A stretch of DNA of 64,000 nucleotides, from the NCBI RefSeq assembly GCF_028293835.1, contig NZ_JAQGNX010000127.1, positions 104,798 to 168,797 on the forward strand. The letters run 5' to 3'. Both the position numbers and the translations under genes were made by a program. The DNA is from Pseudomonas sp. (GTDB lineage Bacteria > Pseudomonadota > Gammaproteobacteria > Pseudomonadales > Pseudomonadaceae). Under the pieces are notes generated by a model. The model ran no database searches and was not told where the DNA came from. It was given only the letters and a program-made list of their open reading frames with translations. This document shows, piece after piece, positions 9,036 to 18,757 of this stretch; within the stretch, counting starts at the first letter, position 1, and each line of letters begins with the position of its first letter.

Positions 9036-9536
9036 GTGGCCAAAGAAAGTAGCCAGAAGTTTATCGCGCGTAACCGCGCGCCACGTGTACAGATCGAATA
9101 TGACGTCGAAGTCTACGGCGCCGAGAAAAAAATCCAGCTGCCGTTTGTGATGGGCGTCATGGCTGATTTGTCCGGTCAGCCGGCGGACCCGCTGGCACCC
9201 GTTGCCGATCGCAAGTTCCTCGAAATCGACGTCGATAATTTCGACGAGCGTTTGAAATCCATGAAGCCGCGTGTCGCGGTGCAGGTGCCGAACACCTTGA
9301 CCGGTGAGGGTAATCTCAGCGTCGAGATGACTTTTGAAAGCATGGACGACTTCACGCCTGCCGCAATCGCTCGCAAGGTCAGTTCGTTGAACGCGCTGCT
9401 CGAAGCACGCGGTCAGTTATCGAACCTGATGACGTATATGGACGGCAAGACCGGTGCTGAAGACCTGATTGCCAAGCTGCTCAGTGAACCGGCCCTGATG
9501 CAAGCGCTGACCTCGGCTCCAAAGCCGCAAGAATAA
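9036..9536 (+). CDS. tssB: T6SS contractile sheath small subunit TssB
   Basis: A 166-residue TssB (VipA). It opens AKESSQKFIARNRAPRVQIEYDVEVYG, the standard family start, and pairs with TssC to build the cytoplasmic tail sheath. I place the start at GTG 9036, six bases after GAGGTG at 9024-9029. The upstream GTG at 9027 would lie inside that ribosome-binding site. It lies 37 bases after tssA. Confidence 0.95.
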   Translation: MAKESSQKFIARNRAPRVQIEYDVEVYGAEKKIQLPFVMGVMADLSGQPADPLAPVADRKFLEIDVDNFDERLKSMKPRVAVQVPNTLTGEGNLSVEMTFESMDDFTPAAIARKVSSLNALLEARGQLSNLMTYMDGKTGAEDLIAKLLSEPALMQALTSAPKPQE

Positions 9537-9560
9537 CGTTGAACCTCCTGGAGAATGGCA

Positions 9561-11048
9561 ATGGCTCAACTTGACGAGCAACAGCAGCAGGAAACCGGCA
9601 CGCTCGAAATGAGCGATTTTGGCAGCCTGTTGCAAAAAGAATTCAAACCGCAATCGGACAAAGCCAAAGACGCCATCGAAGATGCGGTACGTACGCTTGC
9701 CGAGCAGGCACTGGTGGGCAGCAACCTGATCTCCGGTGACGTGCTGGCAACCATCGAAGGCCTGATTGCCGAGCTGGACAAGAAGCTCAGCGACCAGATC
9801 AACCTGATTTTGCATACGCCGCAATTCCAGGCGCTTGAAGGCGCATGGCGTGGTTTGCATCACCTGGTCAACAATACCGAGACAGACGAAACGCTGAAAA
9901 TTCGCGTGATGAACATCTCGAAAAATGACTTGGGCAAAACCCTGAAGAAGTTCAAGGGTACGGCCTGGGATCAGAGTCCGATCTTCAAGAAGATGTACGA
10001 AGAAGAGTTTGGCCAGTTTGGTGGTGAGCCGTTTGGCTCCATCGTGGCCGATTACTACTTCGACAACAGCGCTCCTGACGTCGAACTGCTGGCTGGCATG
10101 GCGAAAATCGCGGCCGCCGCGCATGCGCCGTTCATTGCCGCTGCCGCACCGTCGGTGATGCTGATGGAGTCGTGGCAGGAGCTGTCCAATCCGCGCGATC
10201 TGACCAAAATCTTCCAGACCCCGGAACATGCTGCATGGCGTTCTTTCCGTGAGTCTGAAGACTCGCGTTACGTTGGCTTGGCCATGCCGCGCTTCCTGGC
10301 ACGTCAACCCTACGGTGCCAAGACCGACCCCGTCGAAGCGTTTGACTTCGAGGAAGATACCTCGGCTGCCGAAAGCAAAAACTACACGTGGGCCAACGCG
10401 GCGTATGCCATGGCTGTCAACATCAACCGTTCCTTCAAGGAATATGGCTGGTGCTCGCGCATTCGCGGGATTGAATCAGGTGGCGCTGTCGAAGGCCTGC
10501 CTGTGCATACCTTCCCCACCGATGACGGTGGCGTAGCGATGCAGTGCCCGACCGAAATCGCGATTTCCGACCGCCGCGAAGCCGAACTGGCAGCCAACGG
10601 CTTCATGCCGCTGATCCACAAGAAAAACACTGATTTTGCCGCTTTCCTCGGCGCGCAATCGCTGCACAAACCGGCTGAATACGACGATCCGGACGCCACC
10701 GCAAACGCCAACCTGGCCGCGCGCCTGCCGTACCTGTTCTCGACCTGCCGCTTCGCGCATTACCTCAAGTGCATCGTGCGCGACAAAGTCGGTTCCTTCA
10801 AAGGCCGCGACGAAATGCAACGCTGGTTGTCGGACTGGATCACCAATTATGTCGACGGCGATCCTGCTAACTCCAGTGAAGCCACCAAGGCCAAAAAGCC
10901 GCTGGCCGCTGCTGAAGTGGTATTGGAAGAAGTCGAAGGCAACCCGGGTTATTACGCTTCGAAATTCTATCTGCGCCCGCATTACCAACTGGAAGGTTTA
11001 ACCGTTTCTCTGCGTCTGGTTTCCAAGCTGCCGTCGGCGAAAGGCTGA
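9561..11048 (+). CDS. tssC: T6SS contractile sheath large subunit TssC
   Basis: A 495-residue TssC (VipB), full length. It contains the sheath handshake region and the conserved C-terminal PGYYASKFYLRPHYQLEGLTVSLRLVSKLP stretch that includes the last sheath strand. ATG 9561 lies seven bases from GGAG (9550-9553); the ATG at 9555 is too close to that site. With TssB it forms the contractile sheath recycled by ClpV. Confidence 0.96.
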   Translation: MAQLDEQQQQETGTLEMSDFGSLLQKEFKPQSDKAKDAIEDAVRTLAEQALVGSNLISGDVLATIEGLIAELDKKLSDQINLILHTPQFQALEGAWRGLHHLVNNTETDETLKIRVMNISKNDLGKTLKKFKGTAWDQSPIFKKMYEEEFGQFGGEPFGSIVADYYFDNSAPDVELLAGMAKIAAAAHAPFIAAAAPSVMLMESWQELSNPRDLTKIFQTPEHAAWRSFRESEDSRYVGLAMPRFLARQPYGAKTDPVEAFDFEEDTSAAESKNYTWANAAYAMAVNINRSFKEYGWCSRIRGIESGGAVEGLPVHTFPTDDGGVAMQCPTEIAISDRREAELAANGFMPLIHKKNTDFAAFLGAQSLHKPAEYDDPDATANANLAARLPYLFSTCRFAHYLKCIVRDKVGSFKGRDEMQRWLSDWITNYVDGDPANSSEATKAKKPLAAAEVVLEEVEGNPGYYASKFYLRPHYQLEGLTVSLRLVSKLPSAKG

Positions 11049-11132
11049 CCGCTGCAGGGACTGAATCTATCCAAACACTAGAAGGGCACGTTGTTTTGTC
11101 CTTCGCCTCTCACGCGAACAGTGGAGCAAAAA

Positions 11133-11624
11133 ATGGCAGTCGATCTATTTATCAATATGGGTAAGGACATCGTCGGCGAGTCAGCCGACAAGGTACAGGG
11201 CAAGGCTGGCGATATCGACGTGCTGTCATGGAGCTGGGGGATGGCCCAGTCGGGCACTACCCATATGGGCACCGGCGGCGGCGCAGGCAAGGCCAGCTTC
11301 CAGGACCTTTCGTTCAATAAATACATCGACGTCGCCAGTAACGCATTGATGGTGGCGCTGGCCAAAGGCACACACATTCCAAAGGTCACGCTGTTGGCTC
11401 GCCGTGCCGGTGCCGGCCAGATCAAATACATGGAAGTGGTCATGGAAGAAGTCCTGGTGACGTCTATCTCCACCGGCGGTGGCGGTGCTGAAGACCGTTT
11501 CACTGAAAACGTGACGCTGAACTTTGCGAAAGTGAATTTCAACTACATTCCGCAAAAAGCCGACGGCAGCGCCGGCGCAGTCAAACCGTTTACGTGGAAC
11601 ATTGCCGGGAACTCCGATTCGTAA
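11133..11624 (+). CDS. hcp: T6SS inner tube protein Hcp
   Basis: A 163-residue Hcp1-type protein that forms hexameric rings of the T6SS tube and acts as a chaperone for small effectors. It opens MAVDLFINMGKDIVGES and has the GDIDVLSWSWG and FTENVTLNFAKV strands of the family. ATG 11133 follows GTGGAGCAAAAA. There is no C-terminal toxin extension. The 84-base gap from tssC is larger than most gaps in the operon and could carry a processing site or an extra promoter for this abundantly needed protein. Confidence 0.96.
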   Translation: MAVDLFINMGKDIVGESADKVQGKAGDIDVLSWSWGMAQSGTTHMGTGGGAGKASFQDLSFNKYIDVASNALMVALAKGTHIPKVTLLARRAGAGQIKYMEVVMEEVLVTSISTGGGGAEDRFTENVTLNFAKVNFNYIPQKADGSAGAVKPFTWNIAGNSDS

Positions 11625-11675
11625 TTTTCATGCGGGGCGGCCGTTTTGCGGCTGCCCTCTTTTTTGGAAAGTGCC

Positions 11676-12497
11676 ATGCATCCACTAGAGCTTATCAACG
11701 AAGGCAAGCTTGCTGCGGCGCTCGCCGGGCTGCAGGACCTGGTTCGCAAGGATGCTGCAAATGCGAAATACCGAATTTTTCTGTTCCAGTTGCTTGCAGT
11801 CATGGGGCAGTGGAACCGCGCGTTGACCCAACTGAACGTGGCCGGCGAGCTTGAGGCTTCGGCCTTGCCTATGGTGCAAACCTACCGCGAAGCCATTCAG
11901 TGTGAAGCGCTGCGCAACGAGATTTTTGCTGGCGCCCGGCTGCCACTGATTTTCGGTGAGCCGCCAGCGTGGGTCGGTCAGTTGCTCGAAGCACTCAAAT
12001 TCGCTGCGGCAGGCGACGCGCAACGTTCGAGCACCGCCCGTGAACTCGCGTTCGACGCCGCACCTGCCACTGGCGGCAGCATAAACGGCGAACGTTTCGA
12101 ATGGCTCGCTGACGCCGACCCGCGTCTGGGGCCCGTGCTCGAAACAGTGGTCAATGGTCGCTATTTCTGGATTCCGATGCAGCGCATCCGACGTATAGAG
12201 ATCGACGCCCCCGTAGATCTGCGTGACACCGTGTGGACTCCGGCCAGTTTTACCTGGACCAATGGCGCGCAAACCGTAGGCCTGATTCCAACTCGCTACG
12301 ACGCAAGCGTGGCCAATGGCGATGAAGCCTTGTTGATGGCCCGCCGTACCGAGTGGGATGAAGTCACCGGTCACGGACTGGGTCAACGGATGTTGGCCAC
12401 GGATGCTGGTGATTACCCACTCATGGATGTGCGTACGATCGAGTTCGACGTTTTGCCCGAACTGGAAGACGTCGCGGACGGCCCCCGCAATGGCTGA
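11676..12497 (+). CDS. tagJ: T6SS accessory protein TagJ (ImpE/SciE type)
   Basis: A 273-residue protein of the ImpE family. It has an N-terminal tetratricopeptide-like helical part (NEGKLAAALAGLQDLVRKDA) and a C-terminal beta-rich part (FWIPMQRIRRIEIDAPVDLRDTVW). TagJ binds the TssB N-terminus and links the sheath to ClpV in T6SS types that possess it. ATG 11676 is the start. Its last 8 bases overlap tssE, implying translational coupling. Confidence 0.9.
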   Translation: MHPLELINEGKLAAALAGLQDLVRKDAANAKYRIFLFQLLAVMGQWNRALTQLNVAGELEASALPMVQTYREAIQCEALRNEIFAGARLPLIFGEPPAWVGQLLEALKFAAAGDAQRSSTARELAFDAAPATGGSINGERFEWLADADPRLGPVLETVVNGRYFWIPMQRIRRIEIDAPVDLRDTVWTPASFTWTNGAQTVGLIPTRYDASVANGDEALLMARRTEWDEVTGHGLGQRMLATDAGDYPLMDVRTIEFDVLPELEDVADGPRNG

Positions 12498-13002
12498 ACT
12501 GGCACCCCGCGAACGGCTTCAGCCGTCATTACTTGATCGCCTCAGCGATGACGAACCGGACAAGACGGCTGAGTCCCGTGACCGACGGGTGTTGTCCCTG
12601 CGCACCTTGCGCGAAGGGGTGCTGCGTGACTTGGCCTGGCTGCTAAATACCACCAACTTGCTCTCATCGATTCAGCCAATCAAGCTGCCGCACCTGAGTA
12701 ATTCGGTGATTAATTACGGTTTGCCGGATATCTCCGGGGTGACGGTTTCAAACCTTAATGTCAGTCAGCTTGAGCGGGGTATTCGCCAGGCGATCTGGGA
12801 TTTCGAACCGCGCCTGATCCGCGCGTCGGTGTCGGTCAAGGCGCTCGCCAGTGCCGACAGCGATCACAATAAACTCACGTTTGAAATCGAGGCTGACCTA
12901 TGGGCCCAGCCTTACCCGGAACGCCTGTACTTGAAAACCGAACTCGATCTGGACAGCGCCTCGATGTCGTTGACTGAGAACAATGGGCGAGGCAAGTCAT
13001 GA
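12490..13002 (+). CDS. tssE: T6SS baseplate protein TssE (gp25-like)
   Basis: A 170-residue gp25-like wedge protein of the baseplate. Landmarks are LRDLAWLLNTTNL, the SVINYGLPD motif and the EIEADLWAQPYPERLYLKTELDLD C-terminal strand. ATG 12490 overlaps the tagJ stop by 8 bases, and the last 4 bases (ATGA) overlap tssF. Confidence 0.94.
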   Translation: MAELAPRERLQPSLLDRLSDDEPDKTAESRDRRVLSLRTLREGVLRDLAWLLNTTNLLSSIQPIKLPHLSNSVINYGLPDISGVTVSNLNVSQLERGIRQAIWDFEPRLIRASVSVKALASADSDHNKLTFEIEADLWAQPYPERLYLKTELDLDSASMSLTENNGRGKS

Positions 13003-14876
13003 ATCCGCGTTTTTTACGCTATTACAGTCAGGAGTTGCAGCACCTGCGCGAAGTTGGCGGCGAGTTTGCCAGCGACTATCCGAAGATCGCCGGTCGGCTG
13101 GGCCTTGATGGATTTGAATGCGCTGACCCCTATGTAGAGAGGCTGTTGGAGGGCTTCAGTTTTCTGGCCGCGCGCGTGCAGCTGAAAATTGACTCAGAGT
13201 TCCCACGCTTCACTCAGCATTTGTCGGAACTGGTGTACCCACATTTTTTGGCACCCACACCTTCAATGGCCGTGGTGCAGTTGCAACCTGACCTCAGCAA
13301 TCCAAGCTTGAAAGAGGGTTTCGTGGTGCCGCGCCACAGCACGATGCGCAGCGTGCTGGGCAAGGGCGATAACACCGCGTGCGAGTACCGTAGCGCTCAC
13401 GACGTTACGCTATGGCCTATCGAACTGGTCGAGGCGAAATTCTTTACCCATGGCGGCACCCAGGCTGGGCTCGATGTGCAATTGCCGACCACGGTCAAGG
13501 CCGCTCTGCGTTTGCGTCTGCGTACCCACGGCGATGTCCCGTTCAAGGATCTGCCGCTGGATCGTTTGTGTTTGCACTTACGCGGTGGCGACGATCTACC
13601 CATGCGGATCTACGAGAAAATTCTCGGCAGTGTGCAAGGGGTGTTGGTCACACCGGTCAGTCGACCCGCTGGCTGGCATCGGTTGCTGCCTAAAAGCAGC
13701 GTGCAACCGATGGGCTTCAAAGAAAGTGAAGCGTTGTTGCCCAGTGGCAAGCGTACGTTTGCCGGTTATCGATTGCTGCAGGAGTATTTCGCTTTCTCCC
13801 AGCGCTATCAGTTTATTGAGCTGAGCGGCCTGAAACCCGCGCTGTCGTTATGCGCGGACAACGAAATCGAGATCACGATCCTGCTCAACCGTGGTGATCC
13901 ACAGCTGGAGCAGTCCCTCGACCATTCGAACTTTGCGCTGCATTGCACGCCAGTGATCAACCTGTTCCAGCGACGGGCCGATCGCATTAACATCACTGAC
14001 GAGCAATTTGAGTATCACGTATTGGTCGACCGCACACGGCCCATGGACTACGAAGTGTTCCAAATCGAGTCCGTCACCGGCTATGGCAACGGCCCGAACG
14101 CTGAACAGGCATTTCGTGCCTTCTATGATGCCAAGGACATTGGCGGGCTGAATCAGGATCAGGCGTTCTATCAAATACGCCGCGAACAGCGAACGATTTC
14201 GCAGCGTCAGCGACGTGACGGCCCGCGCTCCAGTTACATAGGCAGCGAGGCGTACATTTCTATCGTCGATGGTGCTGAAACACCCTATAGCAGTGAGCTG
14301 CGGCAACTCGGACTGTCGGTATGGTGCACCAACCGCGACCTGCCACTGTCGATGTCACTGGGGGTCGGCAAGACTGACTTCATCCTTGATTCCGGCGCAC
14401 CCTTGATCGCGGTGCGCTGCCTGACAGGGCCAAGTCAGCCGCATCCATCCTTTGCCGAAGGCAGCGTCGCCTGGCGACTGCTCAACCAGCTCTCATTGAA
14501 TTACCTGTCACTGCTCGACAGCGACCCGCAACAAGGTGCCGTCGCGCTACGGGAAATGCTGGCGCTGTATTGCCATCCCGGGGACGTCAATGGGCAGCGT
14601 CAGGTCGAGGGCGTACGTTCGATCAGTTCTCAGGCGATTACGCGCCGGATGCCGTCACCGGGGCCGATTACATTTGGCCGTGGCCTGCAAATCACCGTCA
14701 CCCTCGATGACGCGGCGTTTGAAGGTACTGGCGCCTTTTTGCTGGGGGGCGTACTCAGTCAGTTCTTTGCGCAGTATGTCTCGATCAACTCGTTTACCGA
14801 GACCGTGATCAAGACTGTGGCGCGCGGCGAAATAATGCGGTGGCCGGCGAAGGAGGGGTTATGCGCGATCCTTTAG
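12999..14876 (+). CDS. tssF: T6SS baseplate protein TssF
   Basis: A 625-residue TssF (VasA). It opens MNPRFLRYYSQELQHLREVGGEFASDYPKIAGRLGLDG, which is diagnostic, and keeps the HLSELVYPHFLAPTPSM segment. It forms the wedge complex with TssE, TssG and TssK around VgrG. The start overlaps the tssE stop as ATGA, and its end overlaps tssG by 16 bases. Confidence 0.96.
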   Translation: MNPRFLRYYSQELQHLREVGGEFASDYPKIAGRLGLDGFECADPYVERLLEGFSFLAARVQLKIDSEFPRFTQHLSELVYPHFLAPTPSMAVVQLQPDLSNPSLKEGFVVPRHSTMRSVLGKGDNTACEYRSAHDVTLWPIELVEAKFFTHGGTQAGLDVQLPTTVKAALRLRLRTHGDVPFKDLPLDRLCLHLRGGDDLPMRIYEKILGSVQGVLVTPVSRPAGWHRLLPKSSVQPMGFKESEALLPSGKRTFAGYRLLQEYFAFSQRYQFIELSGLKPALSLCADNEIEITILLNRGDPQLEQSLDHSNFALHCTPVINLFQRRADRINITDEQFEYHVLVDRTRPMDYEVFQIESVTGYGNGPNAEQAFRAFYDAKDIGGLNQDQAFYQIRREQRTISQRQRRDGPRSSYIGSEAYISIVDGAETPYSSELRQLGLSVWCTNRDLPLSMSLGVGKTDFILDSGAPLIAVRCLTGPSQPHPSFAEGSVAWRLLNQLSLNYLSLLDSDPQQGAVALREMLALYCHPGDVNGQRQVEGVRSISSQAITRRMPSPGPITFGRGLQITVTLDDAAFEGTGAFLLGGVLSQFFAQYVSINSFTETVIKTVARGEIMRWPAKEGLCAIL

Positions 14877-15895
14877 CCCTTGATGCGCAACTGGAAGCAA
14901 GCGCGGCACGCATGGATTTTTTCCAGGTGCTGCGCCTGATCGAAAATGCCCATCCGGAATTGCCGCGTATCGGCGCATCGTTGCGGCCGCGAGATGATGC
15001 CGTGCGTTTCGCACAGGATCCGACGCTGATTTTCCATCCGACCGCAGTGGGTGAGTTCACGCGTGCCAGCGCAGACGCCCGCGCTCGGCTGGCGGTCAAC
15101 TTCTTCGGCTTGCTGGGCGCCAACGGGCCATTGCCTACGCACTTGACGGAATACGTACGTGACCGTTTACGCAACGGTGGCGATGGTACGTTGATCGCTT
15201 TCCTCGACGTCTTCCATCACCGCATGTTGTCGCTGTTTTATCGCGCACGAGCCAGCGCCGAGCCAACCATCAGCCTGGACCGCACCGCCGATGCCGACCG
15301 TTTTTCAGTATTTGTCGGCAGCCTGTTCGGCATCGGCGCGCCTGCTCTGCGCGAGCGCGACCATATCGGCGATTTTGCCAAGCTGCACTTCGCCGGGTTG
15401 CTGGCCAACCGGGCGCGACCGGCGTCAGGTCTGATATCGATTCTGCGAGAGTATTTCCAGTTGCCGCTGCGCATCGAGCAATTCGTCGGTCACTGGATGC
15501 AGCTGCCGAGCGAAATCCAGAGCCGGATCGGCAGCAACGAAGAGGGGAATCGCCTCGGCACTTCGTTGGTACTGGGACGCAGCGTATGGGACTGCCAAAA
15601 CAAATTTCGCATCGTGGTGGGCCCGGTTGGCTACGACGACTACCAACGCTTTCTGCCGGGTGGCGACAGCCTGAAACGCATGCTGGCCTGGGTTAAAAAC
15701 TATGTCGGCCTGACGCTGGACTGGGATGTGAGGCTGATTCTGGAAAAACAACAGACACCTCCTCTGCGGCTTGGCGCGGGTATGCGGCTGGGCTGGAGCA
15801 CTTGGCTGACAAGTAATGTTCCACACCGTGACCCCGACCAGCTGTTGATCACTCAAAGCGTCATTGAAGGCAAAACCACCCAGGCTTGCGCATAG
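14861..15895 (+). CDS. tssG: T6SS baseplate protein TssG
   Basis: A 344-residue TssG (VasB). Family landmarks include MDFFQVLRLIENAHPELPRIG, FFGLLGANGPLPTHLTEYVRDRL and the C-terminal RLGWSTWL. I use ATG 14861, immediately after GGAGGGG, rather than an upstream GTG at 14840. The start lies inside the tssF 3' end, so the two are translationally coupled. Confidence 0.95.
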   Translation: MRDPLALDAQLEASAARMDFFQVLRLIENAHPELPRIGASLRPRDDAVRFAQDPTLIFHPTAVGEFTRASADARARLAVNFFGLLGANGPLPTHLTEYVRDRLRNGGDGTLIAFLDVFHHRMLSLFYRARASAEPTISLDRTADADRFSVFVGSLFGIGAPALRERDHIGDFAKLHFAGLLANRARPASGLISILREYFQLPLRIEQFVGHWMQLPSEIQSRIGSNEEGNRLGTSLVLGRSVWDCQNKFRIVVGPVGYDDYQRFLPGGDSLKRMLAWVKNYVGLTLDWDVRLILEKQQTPPLRLGAGMRLGWSTWLTSNVPHRDPDQLLITQSVIEGKTTQACA

Positions 15896-15925
15896 ATCGC
15901 CTGCATATAACTCTCAAGGAAAATC

Positions 15926-18646
15926 ATGGCCGATATCAGTCGTGTTGCATTGTTCGGAAAGCTTAATAGCCTGTGCTATAGGGCGATTGAAAGCAGCACC
16001 GTGTTTTGCAAGTTGCGTGGTAATCCTTACGTTGAACTGGTGCATTGGGTGCATCAGATTCTGCAACTGCAAGATTCCGATCTGGTTAGGATCATCAAGC
16101 AATACGAACTGGACCCGGCGATCCTGGCCGGTGATCTGATGGCGGCGCTTGATCGACTGCCCCGCGGCTCGACATCGGTCACCGACCTGTCGTCGCAATT
16201 GGAAGAGTCGGTAGAACGCGCCTGGGTCTATGGCACGCTGATGTTTGGCGAATCGCAAATCCGTTCGGGTCATCTGATCATCGGCATGCTCAAGACCAAG
16301 GGCTTGCGCAATGTGCTGGTGGGCATGTCGAAGCAGTTCGAGAAGATCAAGGTCGAGCACCTGGGCGACAACTTCGCCAGCCTGTTGAACGCATCACCCG
16401 AGGCGAATATGGTCGCCACCGACGGTTTCAGCGGTGGCGGCGCTGCACCGGGTGAGGCCAGCGGTGCCATTGCTCCGGCGGCGATGGGCAAGCAGGAAGC
16501 CCTCAAAAAATTCACCGTGGACCTGACCGAGCAGGCCCGAGCCGGCAAGATGGACCCGATCGTTGGTCGGGACGACGAGATCCGGCAGATGGTCGACATC
16601 CTGATGCGTCGCCGCCAGAACAACCCGATCATGGTCGGCGAGGCGGGTGTCGGCAAGACCGCTGTGGTTGAAGGGTTCGCCCAGCGCATCGCCCGTGGAG
16701 ACGTGCCTCCGAGCCTCAAGGATGTGCAACTGTTAACCCTCGACGTCGGCCTGTTGCAGGCAGGCGCGAGCATGAAAGGCGAGTTTGAGCAGCGCCTGCG
16801 CTCGGTCATCGACGAGGTGCAAGCCAGTACCAGGCCGATCATTCTGTTCATTGACGAAACCCACACCCTGGTCGGGGCGGGGGGCGCAGCCGGTACCGGC
16901 GATGCCGCAAACCTGCTCAAACCAGCCTTGGCTCGCGGCACGTTGCGTACTATTGGTGCCACGACGTTCGCCGAGTACAAGAAGTACATCGAAAAAGATC
17001 CGGCACTGACCCGACGTTTCCAAACCATCCAGGTCGATGAGCCAAGTGAAGAACGCGCGATCCTGATGATGCGCGGTGTCGCATCGACCATGGAAAAACA
17101 CCACAAGGTGCAGATCCTCGATGAAGCGCTGGAAGCAGCGGTCAAGTTGTCGCACCGCTACATCCCTGCGCGGCAGTTGCCAGATAAATCCGTGAGCCTG
17201 ATCGATACCGCCTGCGCTCGCGTGGCTGTCAGTCTGCATGCGACCCCGGCTGAAGTCGACGATAGCCGTAAGCGGATAGAGGCGCTGGAAACCGAGCTCA
17301 ACATCATTGGCCGCGAAAGCGCGATTGGTATAGATATCGGCAAGCGTGCGACCGAGGCCACTGTGCTGCTGGATCAAGAGCGCACACGATTGGCGGGGCT
17401 CGAAGCCCGCTGGAATGACGAGCGGCTGCTGGTTGATGAGTTGCTGTCGTTGCGTGCTCAACTGCGCGACGGTGCGCAACCGGTGGAGGGCACCGGCAGT
17501 TCCCTGGAAGCTGCAGCCATTTCTGAAGTGCCTGCTACTGCCATGACGGTAGAACAGCGCGCTGATCTGATGGAGCAACTCAAGGCGGTGCAAAGCAAAC
17601 TCAGTGATCTGCAGGGGGAAACCCCGCTGATTTTGCCGACTGTAGATTATCAGGCCGTGGCGGCCGTGGTCGGTGACTGGACAGGCATCCCCGTGGGCCG
17701 CATGGCCAAGAACGAAATGGAAACCATCCTTAAGGTGGCTTCTGTGCTGAGTCAGCGGGTGATTGGCCAAGACCACGCGATGGAGATGATCGCCAAGCGT
17801 ATCCAGACCTCACGCGCAGGCCTGGACAATCCGAACAAGCCGATTGGCGTATTCATGCTCGCAGGCACCTCTGGTGTGGGTAAAACCGAAACGGCACTGG
17901 CCCTGGCCGAAGCCCTGTACGGCGGCGAGCAGAACCTGATCACCATCAACATGAGCGAGTATCAGGAAGCGCACAGCGTATCGTCGCTTAAAGGTGCACC
18001 GCCTGGTTATGTGGGCTACGGCGAAGGTGGTGTGCTGACCGAGGCGGTGCGACGCAAACCCTATTCGGTGGTGTTGCTCGACGAGGTCGAGAAGGCACAC
18101 CCGGACGTCCATGAGATGTTCTTCCAGGTGTTCGACAAAGGCTCGATGGAGGACGGTGAAGGCCGCTTCATCGACTTCAAGAACACCTTGATCATCCTGA
18201 CTTCCAACGCCGGGACCGACCTTATTGCCGGCCTGTGCAAGGACCCCGACCTAATGCCCGACCCCGAGGGCATGGCCAAGGCTCTGCGCGGCCCGTTGCT
18301 CAAAGTGTTTCCACCGGCCCTGCTGGGGCGCTTGGTTGCGATTCCGTACTACCCGTTGTCGGACGAGATGCTGGGCAAAATCGTCAAGCTGCAACTCAAC
18401 CGCATCAAGAAACGCGTCGAAGGCCGCTACAAGATCCCGTTTGACTACAGCGAAGACGTTGTGAAGTTGGTGGTGTCGCGTTGCACGGAAGGCGAGTCGG
18501 GCGGCCGGATGATCGATGCGATCCTGACCAATACCATGCTCCCGGATATTTCCCGGGAGTTCCTGGTGCGAATGATGGACGGCGCCAGCATTTCCCGGGT
18601 GCAAGTCAGCGTGAGCGACGGTGAATTCACGTACAGCTTTGATTAA
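15926..18646 (+). CDS. clpV: T6SS sheath-disassembly ATPase ClpV (TssH)
   Basis: A 906-residue Hsp100/ClpB-type AAA+ unfoldase that recycles the contracted TssB/C sheath. It shows the N-terminal Clp repeat domain (about 1-160). The first AAA domain has Walker A GEAGVGKT and Walker B ILFIDETH, and the second has Walker A GTSGVGKT and VVLLDEVEKAHPDV. The middle coiled-coil is shorter than in ClpB, as expected for ClpV. It is preceded by AAGGAAA and follows tssG by 30 bases. Confidence 0.96.
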   Translation: MADISRVALFGKLNSLCYRAIESSTVFCKLRGNPYVELVHWVHQILQLQDSDLVRIIKQYELDPAILAGDLMAALDRLPRGSTSVTDLSSQLEESVERAWVYGTLMFGESQIRSGHLIIGMLKTKGLRNVLVGMSKQFEKIKVEHLGDNFASLLNASPEANMVATDGFSGGGAAPGEASGAIAPAAMGKQEALKKFTVDLTEQARAGKMDPIVGRDDEIRQMVDILMRRRQNNPIMVGEAGVGKTAVVEGFAQRIARGDVPPSLKDVQLLTLDVGLLQAGASMKGEFEQRLRSVIDEVQASTRPIILFIDETHTLVGAGGAAGTGDAANLLKPALARGTLRTIGATTFAEYKKYIEKDPALTRRFQTIQVDEPSEERAILMMRGVASTMEKHHKVQILDEALEAAVKLSHRYIPARQLPDKSVSLIDTACARVAVSLHATPAEVDDSRKRIEALETELNIIGRESAIGIDIGKRATEATVLLDQERTRLAGLEARWNDERLLVDELLSLRAQLRDGAQPVEGTGSSLEAAAISEVPATAMTVEQRADLMEQLKAVQSKLSDLQGETPLILPTVDYQAVAAVVGDWTGIPVGRMAKNEMETILKVASVLSQRVIGQDHAMEMIAKRIQTSRAGLDNPNKPIGVFMLAGTSGVGKTETALALAEALYGGEQNLITINMSEYQEAHSVSSLKGAPPGYVGYGEGGVLTEAVRRKPYSVVLLDEVEKAHPDVHEMFFQVFDKGSMEDGEGRFIDFKNTLIILTSNAGTDLIAGLCKDPDLMPDPEGMAKALRGPLLKVFPPALLGRLVAIPYYPLSDEMLGKIVKLQLNRIKKRVEGRYKIPFDYSEDVVKLVVSRCTEGESGGRMIDAILTNTMLPDISREFLVRMMDGASISRVQVSVSDGEFTYSFD

Positions 18647-18757
18647 TGCCGACGATTGTCCCTAGCGGATAACGAACGGTTTTTACAGTCACTCGGAGGT
18701 CGCCGCGCAGTTGATGCAACCGCGGCGACGGACCGGACCTCAAACAGGGAAAATAGC